A stretch of 64,000 bases of DNA from Deuterostichococcus epilithicus (Eukaryota > Chlorophyta > Trebouxiophyceae > Prasiolales > Stichococcaceae), in the NCBI GenBank assembly GCA_033439295.1, contig JAVTLE010000005.1, positions 124,001-188,000 of the forward strand, given 5' to 3'. Below, in pieces: positions 48,424 through 60,775 of this stretch (within the stretch, counting starts at the first letter, position 1; the number at the start of each line of letters is the position of its first letter). Both the position numbers and the translations under genes were made by a program. A model generated the notes under the pieces. That model had not been told where the DNA came from. It was given only the letters and a program-made list of their open reading frames with translations, and made no database searches.

Positions 48424-51400
48424 ATGAGGCGTGCGGCGCGGCTGTTAGCAGCCTGTCAGCTGAGTCTCGTTGTCTGGTCGTTAGTCGCACAGTCCTCAGC
48501 ATCCGCAAGGTAGGTGGCCGTAATGCAGACATGTGTACTGCATCCTGGCGTCGTCCTGCCTCCCCTGGACCCAAGAGCCTGATCTCTCGTTCCTGACCAG
48601 ATATCTGGGGTGTCTCTTGAAACTCAGCTCAAGTCGCTTGCCTTTGCACAGGCCTCTTAGCGGCACCAGGCATGGCTCGCAGGATGCGAACGTTGTGCCA
48701 AGGCTGCCGGCACCGGCGGTGCCCAATGCGCAAGACGTGCCAGCAGAAGGCGATGGCTTCACTGGATCTCATCACGATGTTGGCAGGCTGGACGGCACAA
48801 TTTCCTACGACCAGGTGTGCATGCATGCATGCGCTTCGATGCACTGCGTGATGGCATTCATTTGGCGCGTAGCAGCCAGAAATGCTGTGTATGCATGGCT
48901 CATCCCCTTAGAATCAAGTGTAGTTTGAGTCTGAGGCTGTTCGGCATAAGCAGCACGCACTAGATGTTGTGCGTCTGCAGGTCGGTGGTGGTAGCGGCAC
49001 CATTGTTATGACGGCAGACGGCAAGGTGTTTGCTCGTGAGAGTGCGCCAGCCGTAGGGGATGCCGGCGCCACAGCATCCCTGTGGCCAGTCGGTCTTGCA
49101 GCCTCCAGAGGTGTGCAGAATCGCATGCGGCTGCAACATGCGCATTGCCTCGCGCGGACTGATGCATTTGCACATCGACTTCACTGTCATGCAGGGGACG
49201 AAGGTAGGTGATACATTTGCTGTTGCTACTCCAAAATGCGCACAGCGGCTGCAGGGACGCTCATGTATGTCAGGTAGTAAGACAAAGCAATGCATCAAAA
49301 AGTAACATGCGGGTTCGTTACCAGTGCCTACGAAACCTGGAGAAGACAATGCCTGGACTGTGCTCCGCGTGGGCGAGGCGGTCTATGTGACGGCAGCCAT
49401 GCCAGCTGCAGGCGGGTCCTCAACGTTGCAGGGGGCGCCACAGCTGCTCGATGCCGGCGCGGGCAGCGTGGTGACCGAGGGCTGCCTGGGCTGCCGTGGC
49501 CGGGACACAAGGGTCGAGGTGCCGGAAGCCCAAGCCGGGACGTTCCCGTTCTCTGCAATAGGTGGGCGTGCATGCACGGGACTGTGCCACGAGGACGAAC
49601 TCTGTCTGACAGCAGCGCCTGCGCCGCTGCATCTGCTTGATTTTCAAGAGCCGCAGAGGCTGCGGCGAGGGCACGGGTGAGCCGCTGAATCACCGCAGCT
49701 CACTTGAACCCAGACTGGCGGGTGGACAGCGTGCGATACCATGCCTGGCAAGGGCGTTGTGCGGCTGTCGACTGAGAGCCTTCTGGAGGCGTCCACCCAG
49801 CAAGCCGCTGTCCGAACGCGCCGCAGGCGAGTTCGAGAACCAGTTCACGCAGAATGGCTGGTGCTCGGGCGCGCTGGTCAGTCCTCGACACGTGCTGACG
49901 GCGGCGCACTGCCTGTTCGACATCGACGTCACGCTGCAGCTCATCACTGGCCTCAACTTCAGTGCGGCCCAGACGACAGGCACCGCGCCTTTCGGCACGG
50001 TAGCTGTGACACAAGTGGGTGGCTGCCCACCCTGGCGATGCCCTCGTTCAGGCTGGCTGCTGTTTATTTGGCATGGAGACGATTTGCAGTAACTGCATCA
50101 CTGTTGCTGCACCTTCGTTACTTGCTAGGATTGTTGCGCCGCACATGAGCATGAGTTATGACAGCACGAGGGACCCAGTGCACTGGCATGAGTGTGGTGG
50201 CGACTGAGCGAACTATTCGTCTGGTGTGGCAGCAGGCAACAGGTACTGCCTAGCAACAGCTGTGTTCTGTGAAGCACGGTTTGGCACCACTGGCTGGACA
50301 TTTCGACAGGGAATGAGTCGGGTCATAGATTTCTGCTGAGTGTTTATCTCTGCATTTTCAACACTTGAGTGTGCTGCGGGTGCAGAGCAGACTGCTGAAG
50401 CTGTTCACACAGCAGGCACTGTATGACACCGTCGCTTCCCAGGTGCGTCATTTCGCACTTAAAGCGCAGCAGCCCGACCGCGCCAGCGCAAACACATGCA
50501 CATTTCATTCACACATCCAGCCTGACGCTTGGCGGGTACTGTCCTGGTGTTCCGTTCGTCATTGCTCCTAACATGAGTAGCAGAATTCACAAAGTGTGCA
50601 GGCGTGCATGCAGCATACGAAGCCGCCACACAGTAACATGGCGAGGCATGCCCTGCTAGCGGCACCCTGTGCAGCACCCTGCCCAGGTCGTTGTGAACGT
50701 GCCGCCGTCAACTGCTGCGCAGGTCGACTTCGGGCTTGTCACCCTCGCACAGCCGCTCGGGCGGCGCACCGGCTGGCTGGGGCTGCAGGCCGCCACCCTC
50801 GCCGACTCCGACGCCCACGTCACCACTACGGGCACGGCGCGGCGCCGTCGGCGCCAGCCTTCCCACTGGTGCTGTCGGTGTCGCCACTAAACGTACCGAA
50901 GCATCCAGTTCTGCAGCCACGCAGCTGGACGGGCTCCGCAGCCAGCGCCGGTGCCATGGCTGCGGTCCGCCAGCCGGCGGCTTCTGGCCGCCCCCACATC
51001 ATGTGCTTTGATAGAGGCAGGGTTGTCGGACCCGTTGTCACAGCACATGACGGGGTGCGTATACCGGCAGAGGCAGGGCGCTGATCGGCTGTGCCAGCTC
51101 AGCCGCCTGTGAATGCTGCCGCGCAGGGTACCCGGGCGACAAGCCGCAGCACAGTATGTGGACCACAGCCTGCGGCGACACCCACTTCAACGCCACCGCG
51201 GGCCTCAGCGGCCACCGGGTGCGCACCGCCACCTGCACGGCTGGGTGCAGGCGCACGGGAAAATGCTACCACCAGCCCTGGTCTCTGCTGCAATCACGCT
51301 TGAATGAGGTGGCAGCGCTCGCGCTCTGCGCTTTGCAGCGGACTGTTTGACAAGCCGCTGGCGCCGTCTCTGTGCTGCACCGTGCCAGCAACAGCCCTGC

Positions 51401-52319
51401 AGAATCACTACCAGCACGGTTTCGCTGTGCAATGCTCTGCTGCTTCAGAGCGCAGTCATACCAGTGCTGCCTTTTGAGGCTTCAGGATGCATGCCAGCTC
51501 AGTTCATGTCGTGATCGCCAGTAAGAAACCTGATGATGACTGTGACATCTTCCGAAGCCCACAGACTGACCCAGCGGTTTGTGTGTACACACGCAACAGG
51601 TCACGCACGACTGCGACTCCAGCCAGGGCCAAAGCGGCGCCCCAATGTACGACGCGGACTTCAGCATTCGTGCCATCATTACTGCCGGCACCAGCACGCA
51701 AAACTTTGCAGTCCAGGTGAAACTAGTTCAGTGCGTTCAGACTGCTATACGACACAGGAATATGGCGAGTGCAAGCCGGAGGGCAGGCGTTGGGGTCTGT
51801 CAGCGGGTTTCTCAGTCGATGTGACTCCTGCTACCGCAGCTGCTGGACCACCGACGCTTGCAGTGGACACGGCGCGGTGACAAAGCTGGGCATCGGCTGC
51901 TGGTGATGCGCCGCCGCTGCGGTTGACACGCCGTCGTGGCTGCCGTCCCACAGGTCGACGAGTTTGTGTTCTCGACGCTGCTGGGGTGGATGCGAGAGGA
52001 CGGAGAGTTTGCCGTCGACAAGCGCGCCTCGGCGGCGGCGCCCGCCTCCGCAGGCGCCGGCGCCGGCGGCAAGGCCACCGAGGTGGCCACGTTTGCGGGG
52101 GCGGCGCTACCGCAGGCGCTGGCGGCGACGTTCCTGCCCGACATCAGCGGCGAAGCTGCGGCGGGCGGAGGCACGTCGTATGCGGCGCTGCGGGCGGCCG
52201 ACGGCGGCAGTGGTGCTGTTGGCGGCGGCGGCGGCGGCAGCGGCGGCAGCGACGGTGCCGCTGCTGCGCCAGCACCCGCAGGACCTTCTGGCGACATAGC
52301 ACATCGCATAGAAACATGA
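48424..52319 (+). CDS. Secreted trypsin-like (S1/PA clan) serine endopeptidase
   Basis: Ten exons join in phase: 48424-48509, 48652-48814, 48981-49203, 49325-49561, 49827-50014, 50386-50442, 50687-50831, 51127-51218, 51600-51716 and 51954-52319, about 557 residues. The first exon encodes a signal peptide (MRRAARLLAACQLSLVVWSL, then VAQSSASA), so the protein should enter the secretory pathway. A pro-region of about 230 residues follows. The catalytic triad is visible: His in LVSPRHVLTAAHC (exon 49827), Asp in QVDFGLVTLAQPLG (exon 50687) and Ser in CDSSQGQSGAPMYD (exon 51600). The AGYPGDKP-type loop (TGYPGDKPQHSMW) resembles V8/glutamyl endopeptidases of the same clan. The last exon adds a helix (FVFSTLLGWMRED) and a Gly/Ala-rich tail. 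The donor at 50832 must be GC. Substrate preference cannot be told. Confidence 0.88.
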
Positions 52320-52744
52320 TGAACACCATTGTCGGGACTGCCAGATGCCATGTCAGAGTGACCTTGCAAGGTAGTATGCACAAGGACTGCAGATGCAGCC
52401 ATCTGTGCCAGAGGTCCGTCCCGGTGTTGCCCTAGTACATACAGGGGCGAGAACTTATGCCTCAGCAATGCGTGCACTGCATGCCTGCCGAAACGGACTC
52501 CTTCATTTGTCCAACCACAACAGCGCAGCGTCAGAGAAAATGCCTGGGTGTGGCAGTTTGAACTGTCTCTGATAATAGATACAGCGCAGCGCGGACGCGT
52601 GCGACCTTGTTATGTGGGAGTGCAGCCTCCCGCACCGTCACTGGCAGAGCCTTCTGCCTCCCCGCCACTATATCACGGCTGCACGCTGCCGCAGCCTTGC
52701 GGCGCAGCATCATCGGTTGACATACGAGGCTGCTCTGCATGCCA
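52320..52744. other. Spacer after protease gene
   Basis: No gene seen apart from the protease 3' flank. Confidence 0.4.
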
Positions 52745-53005
52745 TGCAAGCATGGTGGACGCCGAACAGGGTGCCCGGGAGGTGTGGAAGGCAGACGTTG
52801 GCCTTGGCTGAGAACAGCCGCTGCACACAAATGGCCGCCGGCGGTGGCAGCTGCGCTTATAAGCGCTCTCTCTGCGCAGCAGAGTCCCGCTGTGCATTGC
52901 ACTTGTGGTAGTAGCTGTGCAGGACGCCCACGCCTCTTGGATGTCGATGAAAAGCTGCGACAGGCAGCACCACCTCGCATGCCGCCAGGCACTTCTGGTC
53001 TCCTA
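52745..53005 (-). pseudogene. Fragment of zinc-ribbon family, copy C
   Basis: On the minus strand a piece reads QKCLAACEVVLPVAAFHRHP and then YYHKCNAQRDSAAQRER, clearly related to module 3 of copies B and D (CLACQQVLPAAAF, YCRKCDAQR). After a stop, another frame gives VCSGCSQPRPTSAFH, related to module 4 (VCSTCRQPKPVIAF). An extra base pair or residue breaks the first CxxC (CLAAC), and the frames do not join. Modules 1 and 2 were not found upstream. It is most likely a dead copy belonging to the B/D subfamily. Confidence 0.7.
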
Positions 53006-54071
53006 AAAACTTGTACTTGTATGTGTGACGTCCAATCGGCTGGGCTGCCATATGCAGTTTGGAGTTGGGAAAATGTTCTGATGCGATTAGTTGCATCGAC
53101 GCTCATTGTGATGAAATATGAACCTCTCTCCATGTACAGGCAGGTCAGACCTTGATCGCTTCAGCCGCTTGGCTCATTCCACTGCTGAGGGACACAATGC
53201 GGCCCTGCTCTCTCGCTTTCTCCATTACAATCAATGCATGCCAGCTGCCTTGACGAGTATGTGGGATTCGACAGCACTCAAGCTGTCATTCAGATCCGTG
53301 TTGCTCATCACGATGCATGAACTGCAATGATCAGCGCCGCCGCCGGACATACGCCTTCCTGCTGCCGACTCGCTCGGTGTGAACGCCGCCCACAGCGGCC
53401 GCATCGTCCTGGAATAGGTCATCCAGACTATCGCCGTCAAGCCTGCACCCAGTCACACATCGTGCTGCTGTGATCCCGAACAATGTCCTGAAGCCGCCAA
53501 CAGAGGTGCTGGATGGCGGAAGACTCCGCTCAGACTGCGAAAGTGGGTCTTCCATCTGGTTGAATCTGAAGGACTCAGGCTGCATGCATGAAACATGTGG
53601 GGTCTGCGCTGCAGGGCAGTGTACCTGGCCCAATGCAGCAGTCAGTCTGGTGCTGCCTGCTGATGCATGTCCTCTGGCGCGCTGCAGGAGCGCGATGGCC
53701 GCACTGCCGCCGGCCAGGGTGGCGCCGCCGCCGCGCGCATGGAGGCGGCAAGCGACCGGTGCTACGCCTGGGTGCGTCGCATCCTGCGCGTGCAAGGTGG
53801 CCGTGAGGAGTGGCATCGTTTTGCGTGCACCGGCCTGCCGGCGGGGAGCTTTTAGTGAGTGCCCTTGAAGCAGGCTTGAGGGCCTGGATGAGATCCTCAC
53901 GAGGTTCTGACGGTGCTGAGCAAGAGCGCTCTCACCGCACACCCTGGCGTGCAGTAGTGCCATGCACAAAAATCTGCAGTGCCAGGCTGGTCAGCATAGC
54001 ACAGCCGGCTTGGGCAAGTCCTTGGTACCTGCAGCGACTCATGTGCTGAGACGTCAGCCCGGACCGGTGCG
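53006..54071. other. Spacer between copies C and D
   Basis: The region has a possible plus-strand exon at 53690-53855 (listed separately) and otherwise no supported gene. Confidence 0.3.
53690..53855 (+). CDS. Possible orphan exon
   Basis: After a CTGCAG acceptor the sequence reads ERDGRTAAGQGGAAAARMEA and SDRCYAWVRRILRV to a stop at 53855. Composition is coding-like. There is no family match and no identified partner exons. Confidence 0.2.
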
Positions 54072-55027
54072 TCACGCCCTCCGGTTGCCTGCCGGCTGGC
54101 CGCCGCCAGATCCCGCTGCGGCGCCACCGCCGGTCGAGCCGGCCGCCCGCTGCAGCTTTGCGGCATGGTGCTGACGAGAGACACGAGCTGCACTGCACTC
54201 GCGGCAGATGTAGCGGACTTCAAAGTGTGCGCCCTGGTGCCTGCTGAATGTGGACAGCGGCTTCGCCTGGCGGCAGCCGCTGCACACCATGGCTGCCGGG
54301 GGCGGCAGCTGCGATGGCGAGCGCTCTCGTCTGAACGCCACGGCCCGCTGCACGTTGCACTGACGGCAGTATGGCAGCAAGCCGTCTGCGTCGTGTTGTC
54401 GGCTAAAGTCTGCAGCGGGCAGCACCTGCTGGCACTCCAGGCACTCCTTGGCCTCCGGGACCCGTGGCATTTCCCGCGCCGCGAGCCGCCGGGCGTCCGC
54501 TTCGGCAGCGCAGGCCTTGCATCGCGAGAAACGGCCCGTGACTTTCCTGCTTTCTGCAGAGAAGTGCGCCGCAGGCAGCATGGCGTCGCAGGTGCGGCAC
54601 GTCTGTGGCTCGGTCGTCGGCGGGTGCCCAGGTGCTGGCCTCGACCCGGCTCGCGATCTCCTGCAATAGCAGCAGCAACCACATTGGAGTCTGCCCACAG
54701 CGGCTGTGGTGTCACCAGCAGATCGCTGGTGCAGATGCCCAAAACATGTATAACATGTACAAGTGCTCCTGCAGGCCAACGGGTACAGAGCTAGTCACTC
54801 ATCCTGCAGGCCCTTGGTGCGGACCCTTGGTGCAGGAAGGATGCACAGCGTCATCCTACACGATGCTGGCGATTCGGCAACCTGGGCTGGCGGGGCCGGC
54901 GGCGGTGGTTGTCCTCGCTGCGGCAGCCCCAGCACAGTGTGTGCAGGCCGTCCGGCTGGCTTTTCAGCGGCGGAAAGTAGCGCAACCTGAAATCCAGGCG
55001 ACAGCCCAGGCATCGCTTGGTGGCCTC
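54072..55027 (-). CDS. Four-module Cys-rich zinc-ribbon-like protein, copy D
   Basis: Minus-strand exon 55027-54882 follows a GGCAG acceptor and gives module 1 (EATKRCLGCRLDFRLRYFP ... GLHTLCWGC). Exon 54660-54072 gives module 2 (CRTCDAMLPAAHF ... CKAC), module 3 (CLECQQVLPAADF ... YCRQC) and module 4 (CSGCRQAKPLSTF ... ICREC), then a Gly/Ala-rich tail to the stop at 54072. Exon edges, phase 2 intron and the linker RRERSPSQLPPPAAMVCS match copy B closely, so B and D are recent duplicates in opposite orientation. The start exon is unresolved; the open frame reaching back to 55564 is not similar between B and D and may be intron. Function unknown. Confidence 0.78.
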
Positions 55028-56430
55028 CTGCCGCACGCGGCCAGGAGAGCAGCACCTCGTATCAGTAGTCGTGCAGCTCTCGTCGATTGCCAAAGTTGGC
55101 GGCGTACAACCGTGCACACCACTCACGTCCTCCCGATGGCCCTTGCACGCAGCCAAGCAAGCAGGCACAACACCGCACGAGCACCAGACCTGTGCCTGTG
55201 GACGCGGCATGACCGTCATGGCGGCTGTACTGAAGCTAGACAGACCGCACAGATCCATCCTGACCTCCTGTGGCTGATGGCCTGGGGAGTGCTGCCATCC
55301 CGCAAGGCCTGCGAGTTGCAGGAAAGGGAGGGACGCGAAGCTGCGTGCCGCCTCCTCAGCTGGGCGCAGGAGGTGCAGCCTCGGCAGCGCTGCAGCCAGC
55401 ACAGAGCAGGGAGCTTTCGACGGCACACGGCGGATGATGGCTGCGAGCAGCATTGTGCCTTTTTCTTCTGCTGCACGCAAAGCCAGCCCTGTGCAAATAG
55501 GCTGCTGACGTTCGGTTTCCGCTGGATCGCTCGTTAAAAATTGCCTGCTCGCACGTGCAGTCACGGGCCTTCAGTCACGGGTCACGGGCCTTCAAGATCT
55601 CAGACAAGTGGTGCAGTCCTGGCAATCCAGCTTGTAACCATCAACAAAACAACCTAATGACGTCAGCTGTCTCTTGAAGCTGCGCCACTTGAGGACTCCA
55701 CCTGCCTCTGGTGGGCTGCGCCCTGCAAACGCAGTTGCTGCAGCAAGTCGCTCCAACACACGGCCTGCGCTGCACAGTCTTGAGGTACCAGCCTGGAGTC
55801 TAGGGAGCGATCGGTCTTAGCGGGTATACATCGCTGAGCAGCACCACCGTGGATAGGAGGCCGGTTGGCGGTCACCCAAATCAGCATCCCCTCTAGCGGC
55901 GGCCCAGCGCCGGCTTGCGACTCTTCAGCAGTCAGCCTCTGGAGCTGGCATTTCAGTGAACACTGTCCACATCATGCTGACAGTGGCACTGGCTGGTCAC
56001 ACTGCCGGCGCAGGCAGCCATCAATGCAAAGCGGTGCACCATGGGGCAGCCATGCCGCATCATAGGCAATACCTGCAGCGGCTCATGCGATCCTGCACCA
56101 GCCGCTGGCGGCCATCACAACTTGGAGCAGGCCAGACTCCCGATTACAACGGCTGGCAGCGATCGCAGCGGTGCCGTGTGTCGGCAGCGGCCAGCAATGC
56201 AAGGGTGGCAGACACACTCCAGCATGTGCACCCTGCGGTGAGCAGAACTCGCTCACGCAGAACACCATTTCTGCGAAGCCAAGGCACCAACTGCAAGCAC
56301 ACTTCTCTGCACATGCGCAACTTGGCTCGGTCAGGAGGCTGCTGATGGACCACTCAGCATGCCAAGCACCACATAGATGCTGCTGCCTCTGCGTCGCTGC
56401 ACACCCCACCTCGCTTTGGCCGCGTTTCAG
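55028..56430. other. Divergent region between copies D and E
   Basis: It should hold the start exons and promoters of D (-) and E (+). I could not identify them. Confidence 0.35.
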
Positions 56431-59090
56431 GCGTCAACCTCGGCGATGAGTGGCTGCCGAACATCAGTTTTCTGGTCGCAGGCCCGAGTGGTGGCACAGG
56501 TCGGCAAGAGCGCAGGAGGCGCCGCCCCTGCGGCCACCACTGACGCGGAGGGCACAAGAACACTCGGGCGAGCCCCTGGCAGCGCCGGCGGTGGCGGCGA
56601 AGGCGGCGGCTGCAGCGGCGGCGCCGGCAGCAAGTGCTGCGCGGAGTGCGGCGCCGCGTACCCCCCGCGGCTGTTCCCAGTAACGGCGTCCGCACCCGAC
56701 GGCCGCCACAGTCACTGCTTCGCCTGCCGGGCGAGGCGCTACCGGGAGCGCCTCCCGAAGCAGTCGCGGTGCGTATGAACAGAGCAACCCCCGCACACGA
56801 TCGTGTGGGGTCTCAGGGCGTATGTTCTGTAGCTTGCTGCTGTCGTTGCAGCCAGCTGTGTCGTGACGGCCGCTGCTGCCCCAGAGGCCGGGCTTTCTGC
56901 CTGTGTGCATCTTGCAACCGGCATGCTTATGCTGCCGAGTGTGAGGGCGCTCGGCATTGGGCCCGCGAGCATGGCTGGACGGGCACAGTGTTCCAAGGGG
57001 CAGCCAAAGCCCCATGCCGCGGCCGTGACACGGCTGGCTGCAGCAAAAATCAGCCCCGAATATCGACCTGGACAAGTGCAGCTTTGGGGGTTTTTCCAGG
57101 GCTTCCGCTCTCCGCCCAGGAAACCCTGCATGCGCTGACAACATGCCCATGAGCACCTGTCACAGAACTCTCTGGCACACCTGCGCAGCGGCTGGAAGGG
57201 CGTGCGCACGCCCAGCCCGCCGAGCGACCAGCCGCTGACGTGCCTGCGGTGCGGCCTGACGCTGCCAGGCGACATGTTTGCCGTCGGCGCCCTCAGCCGC
57301 GCCGGCCGCCACTCTTGGTGCAGGTGCGAAAAACCAAGAAAATACACAGGAAAAAGGTGCATTGCGAGGTCATTGGCCGGACACTCTCTCAACTGCAACC
57401 GGACAGTGGCAGCGTCTGCAGAGTCACTCACTGTGCGCCGCCGGCTGGGCGCTCTCATGCCCCAGGGTGGGCGAGCTGCTCCATGGGGCATTCGCAGTGA
57501 CAAGATGGCCGGTGCAACAGCGCACCGCGCCTCCTGGGCGACCGTCGCACCGGGCACCTTTTGCCGCTCGCAAGTCGGCCGGCCACCTCGTGGCCCGGCG
57601 CAGCCCCTGCAGGCTTGGCGTGGCAGCTCCCAGGAGAATGGGCGGTGCTGTCAGAGGGGCTTGGTTTTAAATTATTTCAGGGTCTCATCTAGAGCAGTGC
57701 CTTGGATGGCAGTTCCTGATCCAGACCAGTAGACGTCAGCCCTGCCCGCAGGGCCTGCACCAGCGAGAATGACCTGCGGCGGCGTGCGAAGCAGCAGCTG
57801 AAGGCCAAGGCAGCCGCCGCCGCCGCGGGCGGCGCCGCGCCCGAAACTAAGACCTGCCGCACCTGCCACCAGGTGAGGGGGAATGCAAGGCCATTATCCT
57901 GGGCAGATTCAAGAATAAGCCAACAAAGCCAACAACAACAGCAGCAACGACAACGACAATGGCACATGACCGCCGGAACAGCTCTGTGCACGATAGGCGC
58001 CTGGCGGGAAACAGGCCATGAGCGCATCGCACAGGGTGACTTCAAAAGCCGACATGAAAGCACTTGTCCTGTGCGGGGCTTGGTCAGAGTGGGGCATGGG
58101 GCCTGGAAGCCGGGTCACGCCACCGCCGGCACAGCACCCGGGTCGCCGCGCCGCGTGCGGGTCTCGACCGGCTTTAGAATTTAAACTCGAGGTGCCACCC
58201 CTCCTACGCCGGTGCACCGCGTGCCAGGCCAGGCGTGGCTGTGGGGATTGGGGCATTCAATGTGAAATTAAATACCCCTGGTGGGTCCAAGAGCTGACAT
58301 GCGTGAGCATCCTCTGTAAAGTTTCGTTCTGTCCCCATCTGGCAAGAACTGCAAACGACCTAATGCTGGGGCGTTGCAGGTCAAGCCGGCCGCCGACTTC
58401 TACCGCTGCGCCATATCTAGCGGCGGCCTGCGCACCACCTGCAAGGCGTGCGAGCTGGCGAGCGCGAACTCCTGGAAGCGCGCTGTCGCGAGCCAAAGGG
58501 CGCCGCCCACACTGCTGTCCGCAAGCAAGCGGTGCTACCGTTGCCAGGAGGTGCGGTCTCGCGTTTTGTAAGGCTTTCGCAGCTTGAGACGGCCGTCCAA
58601 ACTTTGCATGCTTGATTTTCATGTCTCAGGATATCCATCCAAATTTGTTGCATGTTTCTGTGCATGGCTCAGCTTCCATCCTTCGAAGTGACTTCAGCAG
58701 CTCAGGATGGAGTCGACCATACATGTCCCCGCGCCTGTGTTCGTGGCCCTCACATGTCAGTTGTGGGCTCGCCGGCAGCGGCAGGCGCCTGCAACAGCAC
58801 GTCCAGTTGCCGCTGTGCAGGAGCTCTCAAGCACCCCCTTCCACTGCCCCGGTACATTCCACGGACGGTTGGCCGAAACCTAGTCTGTGCCAATAGACTT
58901 CGCGTCACCGCTTCTACGGAGCCCCCAACACTGAGCCCTAATCCCTGCGCAGCTGAAGCCACGGACTGAGTACAACAAGTCCCAGCAGCGGCCAGACGGA
59001 CTGGACAGCGCATGCCGGGGGTGCCGCAGCGAGCTGAACCGGCAGTACCGCAACGCGGCTGCGGCAGCGACGGCGGACGTGGCGGACTGA
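56431..59090 (+). CDS. Four-module Cys-rich zinc-ribbon-like protein, copy E
   Basis: Five exons join in phase. 56431-56768 has a Gly/Ala-rich stretch, then module 1 (CCAECGAAYPPRLFP ... HCFACRARRYRER). 57189-57323 starts module 2 (CLRCGLTLPGDMFAVGALSR, GRHSWCR). 57752-57872 supplies the last Cys of module 2 (RACTSEN), a basic helix, and the first Cys pair of module 3 (ETKTCRTCHQ). 58380-58550 completes module 3 (KPAADFY ... CKACELA) and begins module 4 (KRCYRCQE). 58953-59090 completes module 4 (LKPRTEYNKSQQRPDGL, CRGCRSELNRQYR) and ends. Introns therefore cut modules at fixed points with phases 2, 2, 0, 0, exactly as in A and F. A further 5' exon is expected. Function unknown; the basic linker hints at nucleic-acid binding. 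Confidence 0.82.
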
Positions 59091-60775
59091 ACCAGCTGTG
59101 ACGGCTTGCGGCTGCGGCGGCTGCGGCGGCGGACGCTGCAGGCTGGTTGCCGTCTCTGCATCCGGCGACAGCGGCGGCTGGGGCGGACGAAACAGGCTGT
59201 ACCACCTCGCGGCCGCGGCAGAACACGGAACCGGCCTTGCCGCACCGCAGCGGCAACAGCACCACCAGCAGCGGAGCCAGCGGCAACCACAGCACGCCGG
59301 AAGCAGCCTTGCCGCCTCTTGACGGCGGTGCCGGCAGCAGCAGACAGAAGGGGCGTACCCGGCGTTGCTGCCTCACGGCGGCGTTGGCAGCGGCCACGGC
59401 GGCGAATGTAGTGGGCTGCAACAGCAGCACCGCCTCACGGCGGCAGCTTGCAGCAAATACTGGGCCAGTTGCAGCAGCAGCGTCGGTGTTGCAGCGAATC
59501 CAGCTGCAAAACTGCAATGAGGCACATCCCTGTAGGTGGTGGCAGCAGCGATGGTGTCAGCGGATGCAGCAGGTCACGGGCTGGCAGCAGGTGGTGGCAG
59601 CTGCGTCGAATGCAGCGATGGTTAAGGCGCCGCAGCTGGCGGCCATGTAGGTGTGCGGGATGGCACGAGGCCGCCGCCTGCTGTACCATCGGTAGTTGTG
59701 TTTGGTCCTGACAATTGTGCACCGCCCGCCGCGCCGTAATGTGCCGCACCAATGTCTCTGGTGCCATTTTGGGGCCGAGAGCAGATGCTACGCTTTGCTG
59801 CCCTGTTGATGCCTGAATTTTCAGGCAGCTGCGTGGTTGCCATGCATGAGAGTGGCCGATCCCAGGGCAACTCGGTATATGGGCTCTGCTGCATCTGTCC
59901 ATTTACTTGATAGGGGAATAGTGGCTGTCTCGGACAGGTCACAGGTGCAAGCCGACTTTTCACGAAATTTGGGAGTTTCTCGCTTTCTGGATACAGTTCT
60001 GCGCCTGTCATCCGTGCAAATAGATGAGACTCGTCGAGCACTGCCTGTCGTCAATTTGCCGTTCCGGTCAAAGCTGTCGATCCTGTCCACTTTGCAACAA
60101 TCGCGGCATTCCAGCATCGCAATTCCTGCACCGCAAGTTGCGCTCCATTACGCTTTTGAAACACACAAATCTCCGCACTGACGATTATAGCAGCATGCAC
60201 CTGCAATGAAGACGGCTCAGACCGGGCCTGAGCAGCACCGCGGCCGCCTGACGGCCTGACAAGCTCCCGGCAAACGCTCAGTGGCAGCTTTCGGCTCCCA
60301 GCAGTGTTCTGGCCTGACCGAGATGCTGGTAGCAGCCAGGCTCGCCGTCCATGCCACCGGCACAGGCAACATCCGGGGCTGCCGTCAGCATCTGGCGCTG
60401 CCGCAGCACTGGCGCCGATGGCTGCTGGCTCCAGGCGGACATCACGCCGGCAACCTTGCGCGATGCTGCAGCGTAGCTTGTCAGTCTGACATCGACAGCA
60501 GTTGCAGCAGCAGGCGACGGCAGCTGCCGGCATGCCGGGCGCAGTCGGAGCCTGCCGCCACCGCATCATCATCGCAGCTCCCTGAGCAGATGTTACTCGA
60601 GGTGAGTGAGTCCGGGCGGGGGATTCGCAAGCTGACCAAACATGACGACTGTTGCCAATGCATCCTGTTGCGCACATGTGCGACGCTAGCGTTTTTGTTC
60701 TTTCCCCTTTACAAAGCTGCCTAGACGTGCATCTGTGGCGATGTCTGAGGAGGGCAGCACTGTGCGCGGTGGTGC
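59091..60775. other. Spacer between copies E and F
   Basis: It holds the 3' flank of E and the promoter and first exon(s) of F. A Gly/Ala/Gln-rich stretch follows the E stop. No other gene is supported. Confidence 0.35.
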
